Part shown: positions 9,810 through 19,061 of the stretch, piece after piece | Numbering within the stretch: position 1 is the stretch's first letter | Layout: each line of letters starts with the position of its first letter | NCBI RefSeq assembly: GCF_000472705.1 | Contig: NZ_AXAE01000011.1 | Location: 62,001 to 126,000 of the forward strand | Source of the DNA: Mesorhizobium erdmanii USDA 3471 | Lineage (GTDB): Bacteria; Pseudomonadota; Alphaproteobacteria; Rhizobiales; Rhizobiaceae | Direction of reading: 5' to 3' | Length of the DNA: 64,000 nucleotides | Made by a program: the position numbers and the translations under genes | The notes under the pieces: generated by a model | The model's input: only the letters and a program-made list of their open reading frames with translations | Databases searched by the model: none | Told to the model about the DNA's origin: nothing

Positions 9810-9904
9810 CTCATCCCCTCAAATTCTTCCGCTGCCGCGCGGTGACTGTGACATCAATCCGGGCGAATCCAAGGCGCCCGCACCAGATCGTGGAACGACA
9901 TCAT

Positions 9905-10717
9905 TCAAATCGGAAACAGCCCCTGCGCCGGATGATCGGCGCCCGCCGAAATCCAGCCGATCACGTATAGAGCGAGAGCCGCCGCGACAAGGCCGTCGAC
10001 ACGATCCATGACGCCGCCATGGCCTGGAATGAGCATGCCCGAATCCTTGCAGCCATGCCGCCGTTTGACCCAGGATTCGAACAGGTCGCCGGCCTGGGCG
10101 ACAATCGAAAGCACAAGTGCGACAAGGCCAAGCAAAGCCAGGTTGCCGGCACCGGCGGCGGCCGCCAGCATAACCCCGGCGACAACGCCACCGACAGCGC
10201 CTCCGAGCGCGCCGCTGCGCGTCTTGCCGGGCGAAATCGACGGCGCCAACTTGGGACCGCCGATGGCGCGCCCGACGAAATAGGCAAAAATGTCGGTCGC
10301 CCAGACGACGGCGAACAGGAACAGGATGGCGACCAGGCCCGAATTGTCGCCATCGCGCAACAGGGCGAGCGACAGGCCGGACACGCTGGCATAGGCAAGG
10401 CCGCTCGCCTCCCATTGCCCCGTCTTGCGTACCTGGGCGGCTATCGCCGTCACGGCAGTCAGAAACGCGACAAGCAGCAGCAGCCAGGATGCCGAAAGCC
10501 CGCCAATCAAGGCGCCTATGAAAACGACGACCAGCGCCTCGGGCAGGAAGCTCAGCCCATTGACCGCAGGCCGCGACATGCGTGTCCACTCGTAGAAGAT
10601 CATCGCCGACATGGCTGCGCACAGAAGTCGGAAAGGCAGGCTGCCAAGCCAGGTCAGGCCAAGCGCAATGACGGCAAGCACGACCGCTGAAATGACGCGG
10701 AGCTGAAGGTTGCTCAT
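9905..10717 (-). CDS. cdsA: phosphatidate cytidylyltransferase
   Basis: Makes CDP-diacylglycerol from phosphatidic acid and CTP, the branch-point lipid of phospholipid synthesis. The 270-residue protein has eight or so membrane segments and the CTP-transferase signature near its C-terminus ([20 protein letters not shown], then GVMDRVDG). The ATG at 10717 overlaps the uppS stop (ATGA). Upstream in-frame methionine codons lie inside uppS and are not needed. Confidence 0.96.
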   Translation of the reverse strand: MSNLQLRVISAVVLAVIALGLTWLGSLPFRLLCAAMSAMIFYEWTRMSRPAVNGLSFLPEALVVVFIGALIGGLSASWLLLLVAFLTAVTAIAAQVRKTGQWEASGLAYASVSGLSLALLRDGDNSGLVAILFLFAVVWATDIFAYFVGRAIGGPKLAPSISPGKTRSGALGGAVGGVVAGVMLAAAAGAGNLALLGLVALVLSIVAQAGDLFESWVKRRHGCKDSGMLIPGHGGVMDRVDGLVAAALALYVIGWISAGADHPAQGLFPI

Positions 10718-11448
10718 CCCGCGGCCGGTCGCGAAGCGACGTCTTGCGGCCCCAATGCGCCGAATCGGCGCTCGCGGCCGGCAAATTCGCGCAACGCCTC
10801 GGTGAGATGCTCGCGGCTGAAGTCGGGCCAATAGCAAGGCAGGAAGACGAGTTCGCTATAGGCGGCCTGCCATAACAGGAAGTTGGACAGGCGAAGCTCG
10901 CCGCTGGTGCGTATGACCAGCTCCGGATCGGGAATGCCTTGCGTGTCGAGAGCGCCGGCAAAGCTTTCGGCGGTGATCGCCTCGCTGTCGATTTCGCCCC
11001 GTGCCACGGCCGCGGCAAGTTTGCGCGCCGTGCGGACGATCTCGTCGCGCCCGCCATAGTTGAAGGCGATCACCAGCGTCAGCGCTTCGTTGCCGGCTGT
11101 GAGCGATTCGGCCTCGTCGAGCAGCCCCCGGATGTCGGCCTGCAGCCCGGCCCTGTCGCCGATGATCCTGACCCGCACGCCACTCTGGTGCAGTTCGGCG
11201 AGGTCGCGGCGGATGAACAGCTTCAACAGCCCCATCAGGTCGCTGACCTCGGACTTCGGCCGCGACCAGTTCTCCGACGAGAAGGCGTAGACGGTCAGGA
11301 AGGAGATGCCGAGATCCGGTGCCGCGCGCACCGTCTTGCGCAACGCCTCGACGCCGGCGCGATGACCGGCGAGCCTCGGCATGCCGCGCGCCTTGGCCCA
11401 GCGTCCATTTCCATCCATGATGATCGCGACATGCGCGGGCGTTGTCAT
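10714..11448 (-). CDS. uppS: undecaprenyl diphosphate synthase
   Basis: cis-Prenyltransferase that builds the C55 lipid carrier for cell-wall and polysaccharide synthesis. The 244-residue protein shows the signature [10 protein letters not shown] (Asp12 catalytic), [17 protein letters not shown] and [15 protein letters not shown], all in order and at usual spacing. It overlaps cdsA by four bases and follows frr by 32 bases, so the cluster is probably one transcript. Confidence 0.97.
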   Translation of the reverse strand: MTTPAHVAIIMDGNGRWAKARGMPRLAGHRAGVEALRKTVRAAPDLGISFLTVYAFSSENWSRPKSEVSDLMGLLKLFIRRDLAELHQSGVRVRIIGDRAGLQADIRGLLDEAESLTAGNEALTLVIAFNYGGRDEIVRTARKLAAAVARGEIDSEAITAESFAGALDTQGIPDPELVIRTSGELRLSNFLLWQAAYSELVFLPCYWPDFSREHLTEALREFAGRERRFGALGPQDVASRPAAG

Positions 11449-11480
11449 GATCTCGCTTTCGGGTCAGTCGGCGGCCAACC

Positions 11481-12035
11481 CTAAACCTGCATGATTTCAG
11501 CTTCCTTATCGGAAAGCAGATGATCGATGGTGCTGATCGTTTCGTCGGTAAGTTTCTGGACCTGGTCCGAACGCTTGCGCTGATCGTCCTCGCTGATCGT
11601 GCCGTCCTTCTCCGCCTTCTTCAGGAAATCCATGCCGTCGCGGCGCACATGGCGTGCGGCGACACGGGCGTTCTCGGCATAGCCATGCGAAATCTTGACC
11701 AGTTCCTTGCGGCGCTGCTCGTTGAGCTCCGGCAGCGGAATCCTCAGATTGGTACCGTCGACGATCGGATTGAATCCCAGATTCGATTCGCGGATGGCGC
11801 GGTCGACGGCGCCAACCATCGACTTATCCCAGATCGACACCGAGATCATGCGCGGCTCCGGCACCGTCACGTTGGCCACCTGATTGATCGGCATGGTGGT
11901 GCCATAGGCCTGCACCTGGATGGCATCGAGCAGATTGCTGGAGGCGCGACCGGTCCGCAACGAAGCCAGGTCATGCTTGAACGCGGCGATTGCCCCATCC
12001 ATGCGCCGCTTGAGATCGTCGTACTCACCACTCAT
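11481..12035 (-). CDS. frr: ribosome recycling factor
   Basis: Splits post-termination ribosomes together with EF-G. The 184-residue protein has normal length, with [12 protein letters not shown] near the N-terminus, the [15 protein letters not shown] strand and the [14 protein letters not shown] helix of domain I. The 109-base gap to pyrH contains an 8-bp inverted repeat, GCCTGATC (12094-12101) and GATCAGGC (12132-12139), around a 30-base loop. This could be a weak intercistronic structure. Confidence 0.97.
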   Translation of the reverse strand: MSGEYDDLKRRMDGAIAAFKHDLASLRTGRASSNLLDAIQVQAYGTTMPINQVANVTVPEPRMISVSIWDKSMVGAVDRAIRESNLGFNPIVDGTNLRIPLPELNEQRRKELVKISHGYAENARVAARHVRRDGMDFLKKAEKDGTISEDDQRKRSDQVQKLTDETISTIDHLLSDKEAEIMQV

Positions 12036-12144
12036 CTTAGTCTCCTCGACCCGTCTGCCGCGGGTTCACTGCTTCGGGCACGGCCCCGTTCGAGCCTGAT
12101 CTTCGAAAAAGCCGGTTTCCCCTTTTCAAGGGATCAGGCCCGGA

Positions 12145-12867
12145 TCAATTGTCCGCGACGACCGTGCAGCGGCCGCCGCCCCTCAGAATGTCGCCGAAAC
12201 CACCTTTTTCGTGGATCGAATAGACGATTATCGGAATGTTGTTTTCGCGCGCAAGTGCAATCGCTGCCGTATCCATGATGGAAAGGCCGCGATTTATGAC
12301 TTCGGCATGGGTAATGCGCTCGAAACGCGTCGCGTTCGGGTCCTTTTTCGGATCGGCCGAATAGACGCCATCGACCTGCGTGCCCTTGAACAGCGCATCG
12401 GCGCCGATTTCGGCCGCGCGCAGTGCCGCGGCCGAATCAGTGGTGAAGAAAGGATTGCCGGTGCCGCCGGCGAAGATCACCACCTTGCCCTGGTTCATGT
12501 AGGCGGTGGCCTGGCGCTGCGAAAAGCTTTCGCAAAGCTCGGGCATGGCGATCGCCGACAACACCACGGCTTCGACGCCGATCTTGTTCAGCGATGTGCG
12601 CAGTGCCAGCGAGTTGATGACCGTGGCAAGCATGCCCATGTGGTCGCCGGTGACGCGGTCTCCGCCCTTGGAGGCGACAGCCACGCCGCGGAAAATATTG
12701 CCGCCGCCGATGACGACGCCGACCTCGATGCCCAGTGCACGAGCCTCGGCAATGTCGGCGGCGATGCGATCGACGACCGAGACGTCGATGCCGAAATGCT
12801 GTTCGCCCATCAACGCTTCGCCCGACGCTTTCAACAAGACACGTCGGTAGAGGGGCTTCACCGTCAT
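12145..12867 (-). CDS. pyrH: UMP kinase
   Basis: Phosphorylates UMP to UDP, a hexameric bacterial amino-acid-kinase-fold enzyme. The 240-residue product begins with YRRVLLKASGEALMG and keeps GGGNIFRG, GTGNPFFTTDSAAALRA and VDGVYSADPKKDP. The start at 12867 has GAGGA five bases upstream and gives the family length; methionine codons further upstream (12888 and 12927) lack that site. Normally pyrH directly follows tsf; here an accessory trio of genes lies between them. Confidence 0.97.
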   Translation of the reverse strand: MTVKPLYRRVLLKASGEALMGEQHFGIDVSVVDRIAADIAEARALGIEVGVVIGGGNIFRGVAVASKGGDRVTGDHMGMLATVINSLALRTSLNKIGVEAVVLSAIAMPELCESFSQRQATAYMNQGKVVIFAGGTGNPFFTTDSAAALRAAEIGADALFKGTQVDGVYSADPKKDPNATRFERITHAEVINRGLSIMDTAAIALARENNIPIIVYSIHEKGGFGDILRGGGRCTVVADN

Positions 12868-12950
12868 CTGGTCCTCGTCATTTTGCATATGGTATCCGGG
12901 CAGGCATTCGCACAGGCGCCATCCCAAAACACCGGGTTCCGATACACGAA

Positions 12951-12976
12951 GGGCGCCGCGATGTCACGCGGCGCCC
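12951..12976 (-). terminator. strong hairpin after the aldo/keto reductase gene
   Basis: GGGCGCCGCG (12951-12960) and CGCGGCGCCC (12967-12976) form a perfect 10-bp stem with a 6-base loop between the reductase stop and pyrH. Only a weak T-rich stretch follows on the minus strand, so it is either a terminator or an mRNA-end stabiliser. Confidence 0.6.
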
Positions 12977-13009
12977 GACCTGCCAATTTATGCGATCCTG
13001 CCCGATCGA

Positions 13010-14119
13010 TCAGTTGGTGGACACGCTCGCCGGCACGCCCTCCACAAGCACCGGTGATGCGTAGCCGGAGGGCTTGTCACCGGTTGCGGCGCCGCCGGTG
13101 ACGCGCGCCTGTATCTGCGGCCCGAAATAGGAATAGGGGAACGGCGCCGGCGTTCCGCTGACCGAATCCAGCCGGTCGCGAAGCCTTGCCGGGATGTCGA
13201 AGTTCAGCGCGGAAAGATTGTCCTGGATCTGGGAAAGGGTCGTCGCACCGAGGATGACGGTGGCGATCCCCGGCTGCGTCGCCACCCAGTTGAGCGCGAC
13301 CTGCGGCATGCTGCGGCCGAGTTCGGACGCGACCTTCTCGAGTTCGGCCACGATGGCCCAGTTGCGCTTCGTGAACTTCTGGAAGCCCGGATGGGTCGAA
13401 TTGCGGAATCCGTCGAGCCGGCCGGCGTTTCCGGCCTGGGCTGGCCGATACTTGCCGCTGAGCAGCCCGCTGGCGAGCGGGCTCCACACCATGATGCCGG
13501 CACCATGGCGCGTGCCGAATGGCACGAACTCGTTCTCGATCATCCGTTCGGCCAGCGAGTATTCGAGCTGTAGCGCCGAAACCGGCTCATATCCGCGCAG
13601 TTCGGCGATCGCCTGTGCCCGCCCCGCATACCAGGCCGGCACATCGGACAGGCCGACATGGCGCACCTTGCCCACCCGCACCAGGTCATCCAGGGTGCGC
13701 ATGACCTCTTCGGCCGGCGTCAGCCTGTCCCACACATGCATGAGATAGAGATCGATATAGTCCGTGCCCAACTGCTTCAACGAGGCATCGACCGCCCGCA
13801 TGATGTTCTTGCGGCCGTTGCCGCCGGCGTTCGGATTGCCGGGCTGCATGTTCATGGTGAACTTGCTGGCGATCACCGCCGTATCGCGCAGTCCCCGCTC
13901 GGCGATGAACTCACCAAGCCAGGCTTCGGCGGTGCCGCCGGTGTAGAGATCCGCCGTGTCGAAAAAATTGCCGCCCGCCTCGACATAGGCGTCGAACATC
14001 GCGCGCGCTGTATCCCTGTCGGTTCCCCAACCCCATTCCTTGCCGAAAGTCATGGTGCCCAGCGCCAGCCTGCTGACCCTGAGGCCGCTGTTGCCGAGAG
14101 TGTAATAGGTCATGCTCAT
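13010..14119 (-). CDS. aldo/keto reductase
   Basis: NAD(P)H-dependent oxidoreductase of the AKR superfamily; the substrate cannot be read from the sequence. The 369-residue protein is a TIM barrel with the N-terminal YYTLGNSGLRVSRLALGTM strand, FFDTADLYTGG with the catalytic Asp/Tyr pair, the catalytic Lys in VIASKFT, His in YLMHVWDR, and a C-terminal NADP-binding region (VILGATTLSQIQDN). It is longer than the typical 320-350 residues because of a C-terminal tail after about residue 330. GGAAG lies six bases before the ATG. It follows the SnoaL-like gene by 53 bases and is probably co-transcribed with it under the divergent LysR regulator. Confidence 0.92.
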   Translation of the reverse strand: MSMTYYTLGNSGLRVSRLALGTMTFGKEWGWGTDRDTARAMFDAYVEAGGNFFDTADLYTGGTAEAWLGEFIAERGLRDTAVIASKFTMNMQPGNPNAGGNGRKNIMRAVDASLKQLGTDYIDLYLMHVWDRLTPAEEVMRTLDDLVRVGKVRHVGLSDVPAWYAGRAQAIAELRGYEPVSALQLEYSLAERMIENEFVPFGTRHGAGIMVWSPLASGLLSGKYRPAQAGNAGRLDGFRNSTHPGFQKFTKRNWAIVAELEKVASELGRSMPQVALNWVATQPGIATVILGATTLSQIQDNLSALNFDIPARLRDRLDSVSGTPAPFPYSYFGPQIQARVTGGAATGDKPSGYASPVLVEGVPASVSTN

Positions 14120-14172
14120 GATCGTCTTCCAATGCTTGGTAGTGAATGCCGTGGCGCCAATGCCCGGGAGTG

Positions 14173-14700
14173 TCAGTGTCCCGGCGTCGTCTTGACCCAG
14201 AAATTGCCGCGCTCATGCGTCATTCGGAACGCAAAGCCGTCGACCTTCCAGCCGGCGGAGGAACGCGTCAGGTGGTGCTCGTAGGTGCCCCAGACTTCCC
14301 AAAGCGGGTCGCCATTGCCTTCCATCCGGTTCCAGGCATAGCCGTTCGAACGGACGGTCGCCGTGTCCGCCTCGAGAACGACTTGGTGATTTGTGCGCAG
14401 ATGCAGGCTTGTCTTGCTGCCCTTGAGGTTGCCGGCCCAGGCGCCGATCAGATCGTCGGAGGCGATGTTGGCCGCGGGCTGCCCGGAAAGACTGCTGAAA
14501 TCGGCGGTAACCCGATCCGCGAAATAGCTGCGCGCCAGTGTCCAGTCCTGGGCGTCGACGGCGCGGTCGATGCCGTCGGCAATACGGATGACCGCGCGTT
14601 CGTCCGCGAGCGCTTGCCAGCCGGAAGGTTCCGCCCCGCCGGCATCGATCGGCGCCAGCGCCATGCCTGCCGCGAACGTTACGTGCTTCAACGCATTCAT
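14173..14700 (-). CDS. SnoaL-like/NTF2-fold protein, probably exported
   Basis: The 175-residue product has an NTF2-like cone fold typical of the SnoaL_4 group: an N-terminal helix pair (WQALADERAVIRIADGIDRAVDAQDW), then strands ending in the WEVWGTYEHHLTRSSAGWKVDGFAF block. Such proteins may be small hydrolases, isomerases or dehydratases, or only bind ligands. The first 22 residues are weakly hydrophobic and end in GGAEP, suggesting a marginal signal peptide. The start at 14700 is supported by GAGGAG about 8 bases upstream. It is transcribed away from the LysR gene, from an intergenic region holding a LysR-type box. Confidence 0.75.
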   Translation of the reverse strand: MNALKHVTFAAGMALAPIDAGGAEPSGWQALADERAVIRIADGIDRAVDAQDWTLARSYFADRVTADFSSLSGQPAANIASDDLIGAWAGNLKGSKTSLHLRTNHQVVLEADTATVRSNGYAWNRMEGNGDPLWEVWGTYEHHLTRSSAGWKVDGFAFRMTHERGNFWVKTTPGH

Positions 14701-14774
14701 GTCTCTTCTCCTCGATGCCATCAATTGCCGATGTGTTGGCGACAATGTGGACCGTGGCTTTCGCGTCGATAAGA

Positions 14775-14789
14775 TTGCATTGTTCGCAA
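14775..14789. promoter_or_regulatory. LysR-type operator
   Basis: TTGCATTGTTCGCAA contains the T-N11-A signature with 4-bp dyad arms (TTGC/GCAA). It lies between divergent genes, 23 bases before the LysR start and 75 bases before the SnoaL-like start, the expected place for an autoregulating LysR activator. Confidence 0.6.
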
Positions 14790-14812
14790 AGACTATGCGA
14801 TATCATGCATGA

Positions 14813-15748
14813 ATGGATCGGGATCTGCTGAGCCACCTGCCTGTCGTCGTCGCCGTTGCCCGACGCGGTGGCTTCGCGCTTGCCGCCGCCGAACTCGGCA
14901 TGAGCCCTTCGGCTGTCAGCCATGCCGTGCGTATCGTCGAAGAACGGATCGGCCAGCCCTTGTTCGCACGCACGACGCGTAGCGTTTCACTCACCGAGGC
15001 CGGCAAGGCGCTGGTGGAAACGGCGGCCCCTGCACTCCAGGACATTGCCGAGCGGATGGACCGTATCCGCAGCGTCAAGGGCCGGCCGTCCGGCCTCCTC
15101 AGGATCAACGCCTCCAACATCGCGATTCCGTTGGGGGTGACCCCGATCGTCGCGGCGATGGCCGAGCGCTATCCAGACATTACGGTGGAGGTCTTCGCCG
15201 ATCAGGGGCTGGTCGACATCGTCGGCGAAGGTTTTGACGCCGGCATCCGGCTGGGCGAGATGATCGCGCAGGACATGGTTGCCGTGCGGCTCACGCATCC
15301 ATTCAAAGCCGTCATCGTCGCCGCACCGGCTTATCTCGGGCGACGTGGCCGACCGCGCTGCGTGGCCGATCTCGCCAACCACAACTGCATCGGCTACCGT
15401 CTGGTCCGCTCCGGTGCGCTCTATCGCTGGGACCTGACAGAGGACGGCGAGGATGTCGTCATGGAGACCGGCGGCACGGCCATAGTCACGGATTCGCTCG
15501 CCGCGATTGACCTGGCACTCGCCGGAGTGGGTCTCGCCTACATGTTCGAACCGCTGGCGCGCGCGGATCTTGCTGCTGGCCGCCTGGTGCAGGTTCTGCC
15601 GCAATCGGCGATCGAGGAGCCTGGCCTTTTCCTCTACTTCCCGCGCCGGGCGGCGATGGCGCCGAAGCTGCGGGCCTTCATCGACACCGCACAAGAAATC
15701 GGCCTGATGTCCCAGCGGACGTCAGGCCGAAAAACACATTCGGAATAA
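14813..15748 (+). CDS. LysR-family transcriptional regulator
   Basis: DNA-binding regulator with an N-terminal winged HTH (about residues 5-62: FALAAAELGMSPSAVSHAVRIVEERIGQPLF) and a C-terminal periplasmic-binding-like effector domain (about 90-300). At 311 residues it has the usual length. It is divergent from the SnoaL-like/aldo-keto reductase pair, which it most likely controls through the operator at 14775-14789. The ATG has no obvious Shine-Dalgarno sequence. Its 3' end lies 13 bases from the convergent tsf. The effector is unknown. Confidence 0.93.
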   Translation: MDRDLLSHLPVVVAVARRGGFALAAAELGMSPSAVSHAVRIVEERIGQPLFARTTRSVSLTEAGKALVETAAPALQDIAERMDRIRSVKGRPSGLLRINASNIAIPLGVTPIVAAMAERYPDITVEVFADQGLVDIVGEGFDAGIRLGEMIAQDMVAVRLTHPFKAVIVAAPAYLGRRGRPRCVADLANHNCIGYRLVRSGALYRWDLTEDGEDVVMETGGTAIVTDSLAAIDLALAGVGLAYMFEPLARADLAAGRLVQVLPQSAIEEPGLFLYFPRRAAMAPKLRAFIDTAQEIGLMSQRTSGRKTHSE

Positions 15749-15761
15749 AGCGGTAGGAAGC

Positions 15762-16682
15762 TTACTTCTTGACCGCCGCGGCGACTTCCGCCGCGAAATC
15801 GGTCTCTTCCTTCTCGATGCCTTCGCCGAGCGCGAAGCGCAGGTAGGCGGTGATCTTGGCCGGCGCGCCGATCTCCTTCTCGGCATCCTTCAGCGCCTTC
15901 TCGACGGTGATGTCGGGATTGAGCACGAAGGCCTGCTTCAGGAGCACGACTTCCTCGTAGAACTTGCGCAGGCGACCCTCGACCATCTTTTCGATGATCG
16001 CTTCCGGCTTGCCGGTCTGGCGCGCCTGGTCGGCGAAGATCGCCTTCTCGCGCTCGACCGCGGCCGGATCGATCTGCTCTGCCGTCAGCGCCAGCGGGTT
16101 GGTGGCGGCGACATGCATGGCGACCTGCCGGGCAAACGCGTTGGCGGCATGTTCATTGCCAGTGGTCTCGATCGCGACCAGCACGCCGAGCTTGCCGAGG
16201 CCATCGGCAACCGCATTGTGGACATAGGTCGCAACCGCGCCGTGTGGAACGGTCAGCTTAGCCGAACGGCGGAAGCCCAGATTCTCACCAATGGTGCCGA
16301 CGGCATCCTTGATGGTGTCGGTGACGGACTTGTCCGAACCCGGGTACTTTGCGGCAGCCACGGCCTCGGTGGTGCCATAGGCCAGCGCAACCTTGGCGAC
16401 ATTGGCGACAATTTCCTGGAACGCGGCATTGCGGGCGACGAAGTCGGTCTCGGAATTGACCTCGACAATGGCAGCCTCGCGGACGCCGGCATCAACGCCG
16501 ATCAGGCCTTCGGCCGCGGTGCGCCCGGCCTTCTTGTCGGCCTTGGAGATACCCTTCTTGCGCAGCCAGTCGACGGCTTCTTCCATGTTGCCGTTGGTCT
16601 CGGTCAACGCCGCCTTGCAGTCCATCATGCCCGCGCCGGTCAAGTCGCGGAGTTCTTTGACCTGTGCAGCCGAAATACTCAT
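15762..16682 (-). CDS. tsf: translation elongation factor Ts
   Basis: Guanine-nucleotide exchange factor for EF-Tu. The 306-residue protein has the N-terminal UBA-like domain ([21 protein letters not shown]) and the core block [13 protein letters not shown], and ends in a short acidic/alanine tail. It follows rpsB by about 110 bases, with a hairpin between them, as in many bacteria. Confidence 0.97.
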   Translation of the reverse strand: MSISAAQVKELRDLTGAGMMDCKAALTETNGNMEEAVDWLRKKGISKADKKAGRTAAEGLIGVDAGVREAAIVEVNSETDFVARNAAFQEIVANVAKVALAYGTTEAVAAAKYPGSDKSVTDTIKDAVGTIGENLGFRRSAKLTVPHGAVATYVHNAVADGLGKLGVLVAIETTGNEHAANAFARQVAMHVAATNPLALTAEQIDPAAVEREKAIFADQARQTGKPEAIIEKMVEGRLRKFYEEVVLLKQAFVLNPDITVEKALKDAEKEIGAPAKITAYLRFALGEGIEKEETDFAAEVAAAVKK

Positions 16683-16767
16683 TGTCGCCTCTTTGTTTTA
16701 AATGCACCGACGCACCATCGGTACTCGATGATGCGTCTGTTTAGCGTGCCAAAATATGAGAAAGATG

Positions 16768-16785
16768 AAGGCCGTGTCCGGCCTT
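16768..16785 (-). terminator. rpsB-tsf intercistronic hairpin (attenuator)
   Basis: AAGGCCG and CGGCCTT form a perfect 7-bp stem with a TGTC loop seven bases after the rpsB stop, followed on the minus strand by a pyrimidine-rich stretch. It is likely a partial terminator that sets the rpsB:tsf ratio, as known for other bacteria. Confidence 0.6.
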
Positions 16786-16791
16786 CGATTA

Positions 16792-17574
16792 TCAAGCCTC
16801 GGGGGCTTCCGATGCCGGAGCCGGATCGAGAGCCGGTTCGACCGGGGCTTCGACCGAAGCGCCGATATCGACACCCAGCGCGCCCTGCTGGCGGGCGATG
16901 CCGTCGATGGCGGCCTTGGCGATCAGGTCGCAATAGAGCTGGATGGCGCGCGCGGCGTCATCATTGCCGGGGATCGGGAAGTCGATCTTGTCCGGATCGC
17001 AGTTCGAGTCGATGATGGCGACGACCGGGATGCCGAGGCGCTTGGCCTCGAGAATGGCAATCGCTTCCTTGTTGGTGTCGATCACGAACATCAGGTCGGG
17101 CGTCGAGCCCATATCCTTGATGCCGCCCAGCGCCTTGTCGAGCTTCTCGCGCTCACGGTCGAGGTTCAGGCGCTCCTTCTTGGTGAGGCCTTGGGCTTCG
17201 CCGGCCAGCATCTCGTCGAGCTTGCGCAGGCGCTGGATCGAGTTCGAGATCGTCTTCCAGTTGGTCAACATGCCGCCGAGCCAACGAGAATTGACATAAT
17301 ACTGGGCCGAACGCTGCGCGGCATCGGCAACGATGTCGGACGCCTGGCGCTTGGTGCCCACGAACAGAACGCGGCCGCCCTTGGCGACGGTATCGGAAAC
17401 CTGCTTCAGCGCCTGGTGCAGCAAAGGCACCGTTTGCGAGAGGTCGATGATGTGGATGTTGTTGCGAGCGCCGTAGATGTAAGGCGCCATCTTCGGGTTC
17501 CAGCGGTGGGTCTGGTGGCCGAAGTGAATGCCAGCTTCCAAAAGCTGGCGCATGCTGAAATCAGGCAGTGCCAT
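16792..17574 (-). CDS. rpsB: 30S ribosomal protein S2
   Basis: Small-subunit ribosomal protein. The 260-residue product begins [20 protein letters not shown] and contains the S2 signatures [13 protein letters not shown] and [13 protein letters not shown]. The C-terminus is an Ala/Pro/Glu-rich extension of about 30 residues, typical of alphaproteobacterial S2. The ATG at 17574 is chosen because AAGGA lies at good spacing; the ATG two codons earlier (17580) is too close to it. A promoter is visible at 17703-17730, leaving a leader of about 120 nt that could be used for autoregulation. Confidence 0.97.
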   Translation of the reverse strand: MALPDFSMRQLLEAGIHFGHQTHRWNPKMAPYIYGARNNIHIIDLSQTVPLLHQALKQVSDTVAKGGRVLFVGTKRQASDIVADAAQRSAQYYVNSRWLGGMLTNWKTISNSIQRLRKLDEMLAGEAQGLTKKERLNLDREREKLDKALGGIKDMGSTPDLMFVIDTNKEAIAILEAKRLGIPVVAIIDSNCDPDKIDFPIPGNDDAARAIQLYCDLIAKAAIDGIARQQGALGVDIGASVEAPVEPALDPAPASEAPEA

Positions 17575-17702
17575 TCTCATTTCCTTTCCGGTTAGCCTCC
17601 ACGGACACAGGCATTTTTGGACAAAGTCCTCGAACGCCACCGGAGGTTTCAGCCGGATTTCTCCCGGGCAGACACCAAAGTCCGTGTGTGGAATGAGCGG
17701 GC

Positions 17703-17730
17703 GTATAGAGGGGAAGCGCCGTAAACGCAA
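17703..17730 (-). promoter_or_regulatory. rpsB promoter
   Basis: On the minus strand TTGCGT (17725-17730) and CTATAC (17703-17708) are 16 bases apart, close to the alphaproteobacterial housekeeping consensus. The predicted start site leaves about 120 nt of leader before rpsB. Confidence 0.6.
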
Positions 17731-17777
17731 GCGCTTTGGCGTGCACACGGTTGCGTGCGACGATCCGCGCCTCGCCC

Positions 17778-18056
17778 TCAGCGCTTCTTCTTGCCGTTGG
17801 GCACCCTTACTCGCCGGAAGATCGCGACGATCTCCTCGCGGCTACATTCGATGGCGCCAAGCCGCACCGCGCGGTCGCGCTCGAAGCCGGTTATGTCATA
17901 ATGCGGCGCCGATGTCCTGGGCGGGCCCTGGTAGGATGAGCGCTTGACGGCAAGCGCCGCGGCGAAACGATGCAACTCGTCGGTGTCGTCGGCCATCAGG
18001 TGGCACCAGCGGTGGCCGGCCCACTTCCAGATCGCCGCATCGACGTAGACTGCCAT
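17778..18056 (-). CDS. DUF4031 domain protein
   Basis: A 92-residue protein matching the DUF4031 pattern: [10 protein letters not shown] at the start, then a CHL-(M)[11 protein letters not shown] segment and a central PHYDITG. The conserved His, Cys and Asp residues suggest metal or nucleic-acid binding, but no function is established. The ATG at 18056 is used; an in-frame TTG one codon earlier is unnecessary. It follows eipB by 36 bases on the same strand and precedes rpsB. Confidence 0.75.
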   Translation of the reverse strand: MAVYVDAAIWKWAGHRWCHLMADDTDELHRFAAALAVKRSSYQGPPRTSAPHYDITGFERDRAVRLGAIECSREEIVAIFRRVRVPNGKKKR

Positions 18057-18092
18057 CAAGCCCGCCGTGGCCAGCTCAGTTTCGCAAGCCTG

Positions 18093-18923
18093 CTATTTCG
18101 ATACCGGGCAAGGCTTTGTCTGGTCGAACAGCGACAGATTGACCAGCTTGCCGGTCATCGAGAAGTCGCCATAGTCCATTGTGAGATCGCGGGTGATGCC
18201 GTTCTCATGCAGCTTGAAGCTGATCCGGTATTCCGGCACTTCTTCGCCGTTCTGGGCGCTGTCGTCGAAATAGGCGATGTCGACCGGCCAGTATTTGTCG
18301 GTGGCGAGCTTGGCCAGCGCCGGAGCTTCCGGGTCGGCCTTGTCGGCCTCGGTCTTCTTGCCGACGACAACGGTTGTCGTCATCACCTTGTTGGCGTCCT
18401 CGGAGCCGTCGAACAGGTTTGTCTGGTAGAACTTCTCGCCTTTCTCGGCCTTGCCGATCAGTTCGACCAGATGCTGGGTCGGAAACTGGGTCGCGGCGAG
18501 TTGCAGACTGTTCTTTTCCGGCTTGTCGATATCGACCTTGAGCCCTTTTGCGTCTTTCGTGGCCATACCCTTGACCTCCTTGTCGAGGTTCTGGTCGACG
18601 AAGGATTTGGTCACGAACGAAAACGTCTTGCCTTCGGCATCCTCGAAAGTCGTCGTCTGCTGGTCGGTCAGTCTCGTATTGTCGTTGGTGACGATCTGGG
18701 TGACGAACCGGAATTTTACCGTATAGCCTTCGCAGGCCGAGCCATTGAATTCGTAGACCATGCGACCGGATATGCCTGTTATCCCGGAGCGGTCGGAAGC
18801 CTTGTTGAGGGTGAGGTCATACACGGCGCGATGCGCCTGCAGCGCCGGCACGGCGAAAGCGGGGACTATCGGCAAGGCCGCGGACAACAGAACGGCGTGG
18901 AATGCAAGGCGCGCTGCGCGCAT
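18093..18923 (-). CDS. eipB: EipB-like periplasmic cell-envelope integrity protein (DUF1849)
   Basis: Similar to EipB of Brucella, a periplasmic beta-spiral protein needed for envelope integrity. The 276-residue precursor has a signal peptide (cleavage near PAFA, about residue 24). Two cysteines, Cys64 (GSACEGY) and Cys272 (KPCPVSK at the C-terminus), match the intramolecular disulfide pair of the Brucella protein. The core starts at LQAHRAVYDLTL. Family membership is read from sequence features and recalled knowledge. It is divergent from the RidA gene. Confidence 0.85.
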   Translation of the reverse strand: MRAARLAFHAVLLSAALPIVPAFAVPALQAHRAVYDLTLNKASDRSGITGISGRMVYEFNGSACEGYTVKFRFVTQIVTNDNTRLTDQQTTTFEDAEGKTFSFVTKSFVDQNLDKEVKGMATKDAKGLKVDIDKPEKNSLQLAATQFPTQHLVELIGKAEKGEKFYQTNLFDGSEDANKVMTTTVVVGKKTEADKADPEAPALAKLATDKYWPVDIAYFDDSAQNGEEVPEYRISFKLHENGITRDLTMDYGDFSMTGKLVNLSLFDQTKPCPVSK

Positions 18924-19061
18924 GAGGTACTCCGATCGTCGCGGCTGATGGCAAGCCGCAGGGAAAGATGGTCCAGCTTAAAAAAAGTCGTGGCGGAAGC
19001 GAGGCAAAAATAGCAATTTCGGCCCCGCCAGCGCGGCGTCTTCCAGCAATAGGGAAAAGCA

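Noticed and set aside
9837..9887. 17-codon frame between cdsA and rseP as a dxr remnant
   Set aside because: It shows no residues characteristic of DXR; too short to support.
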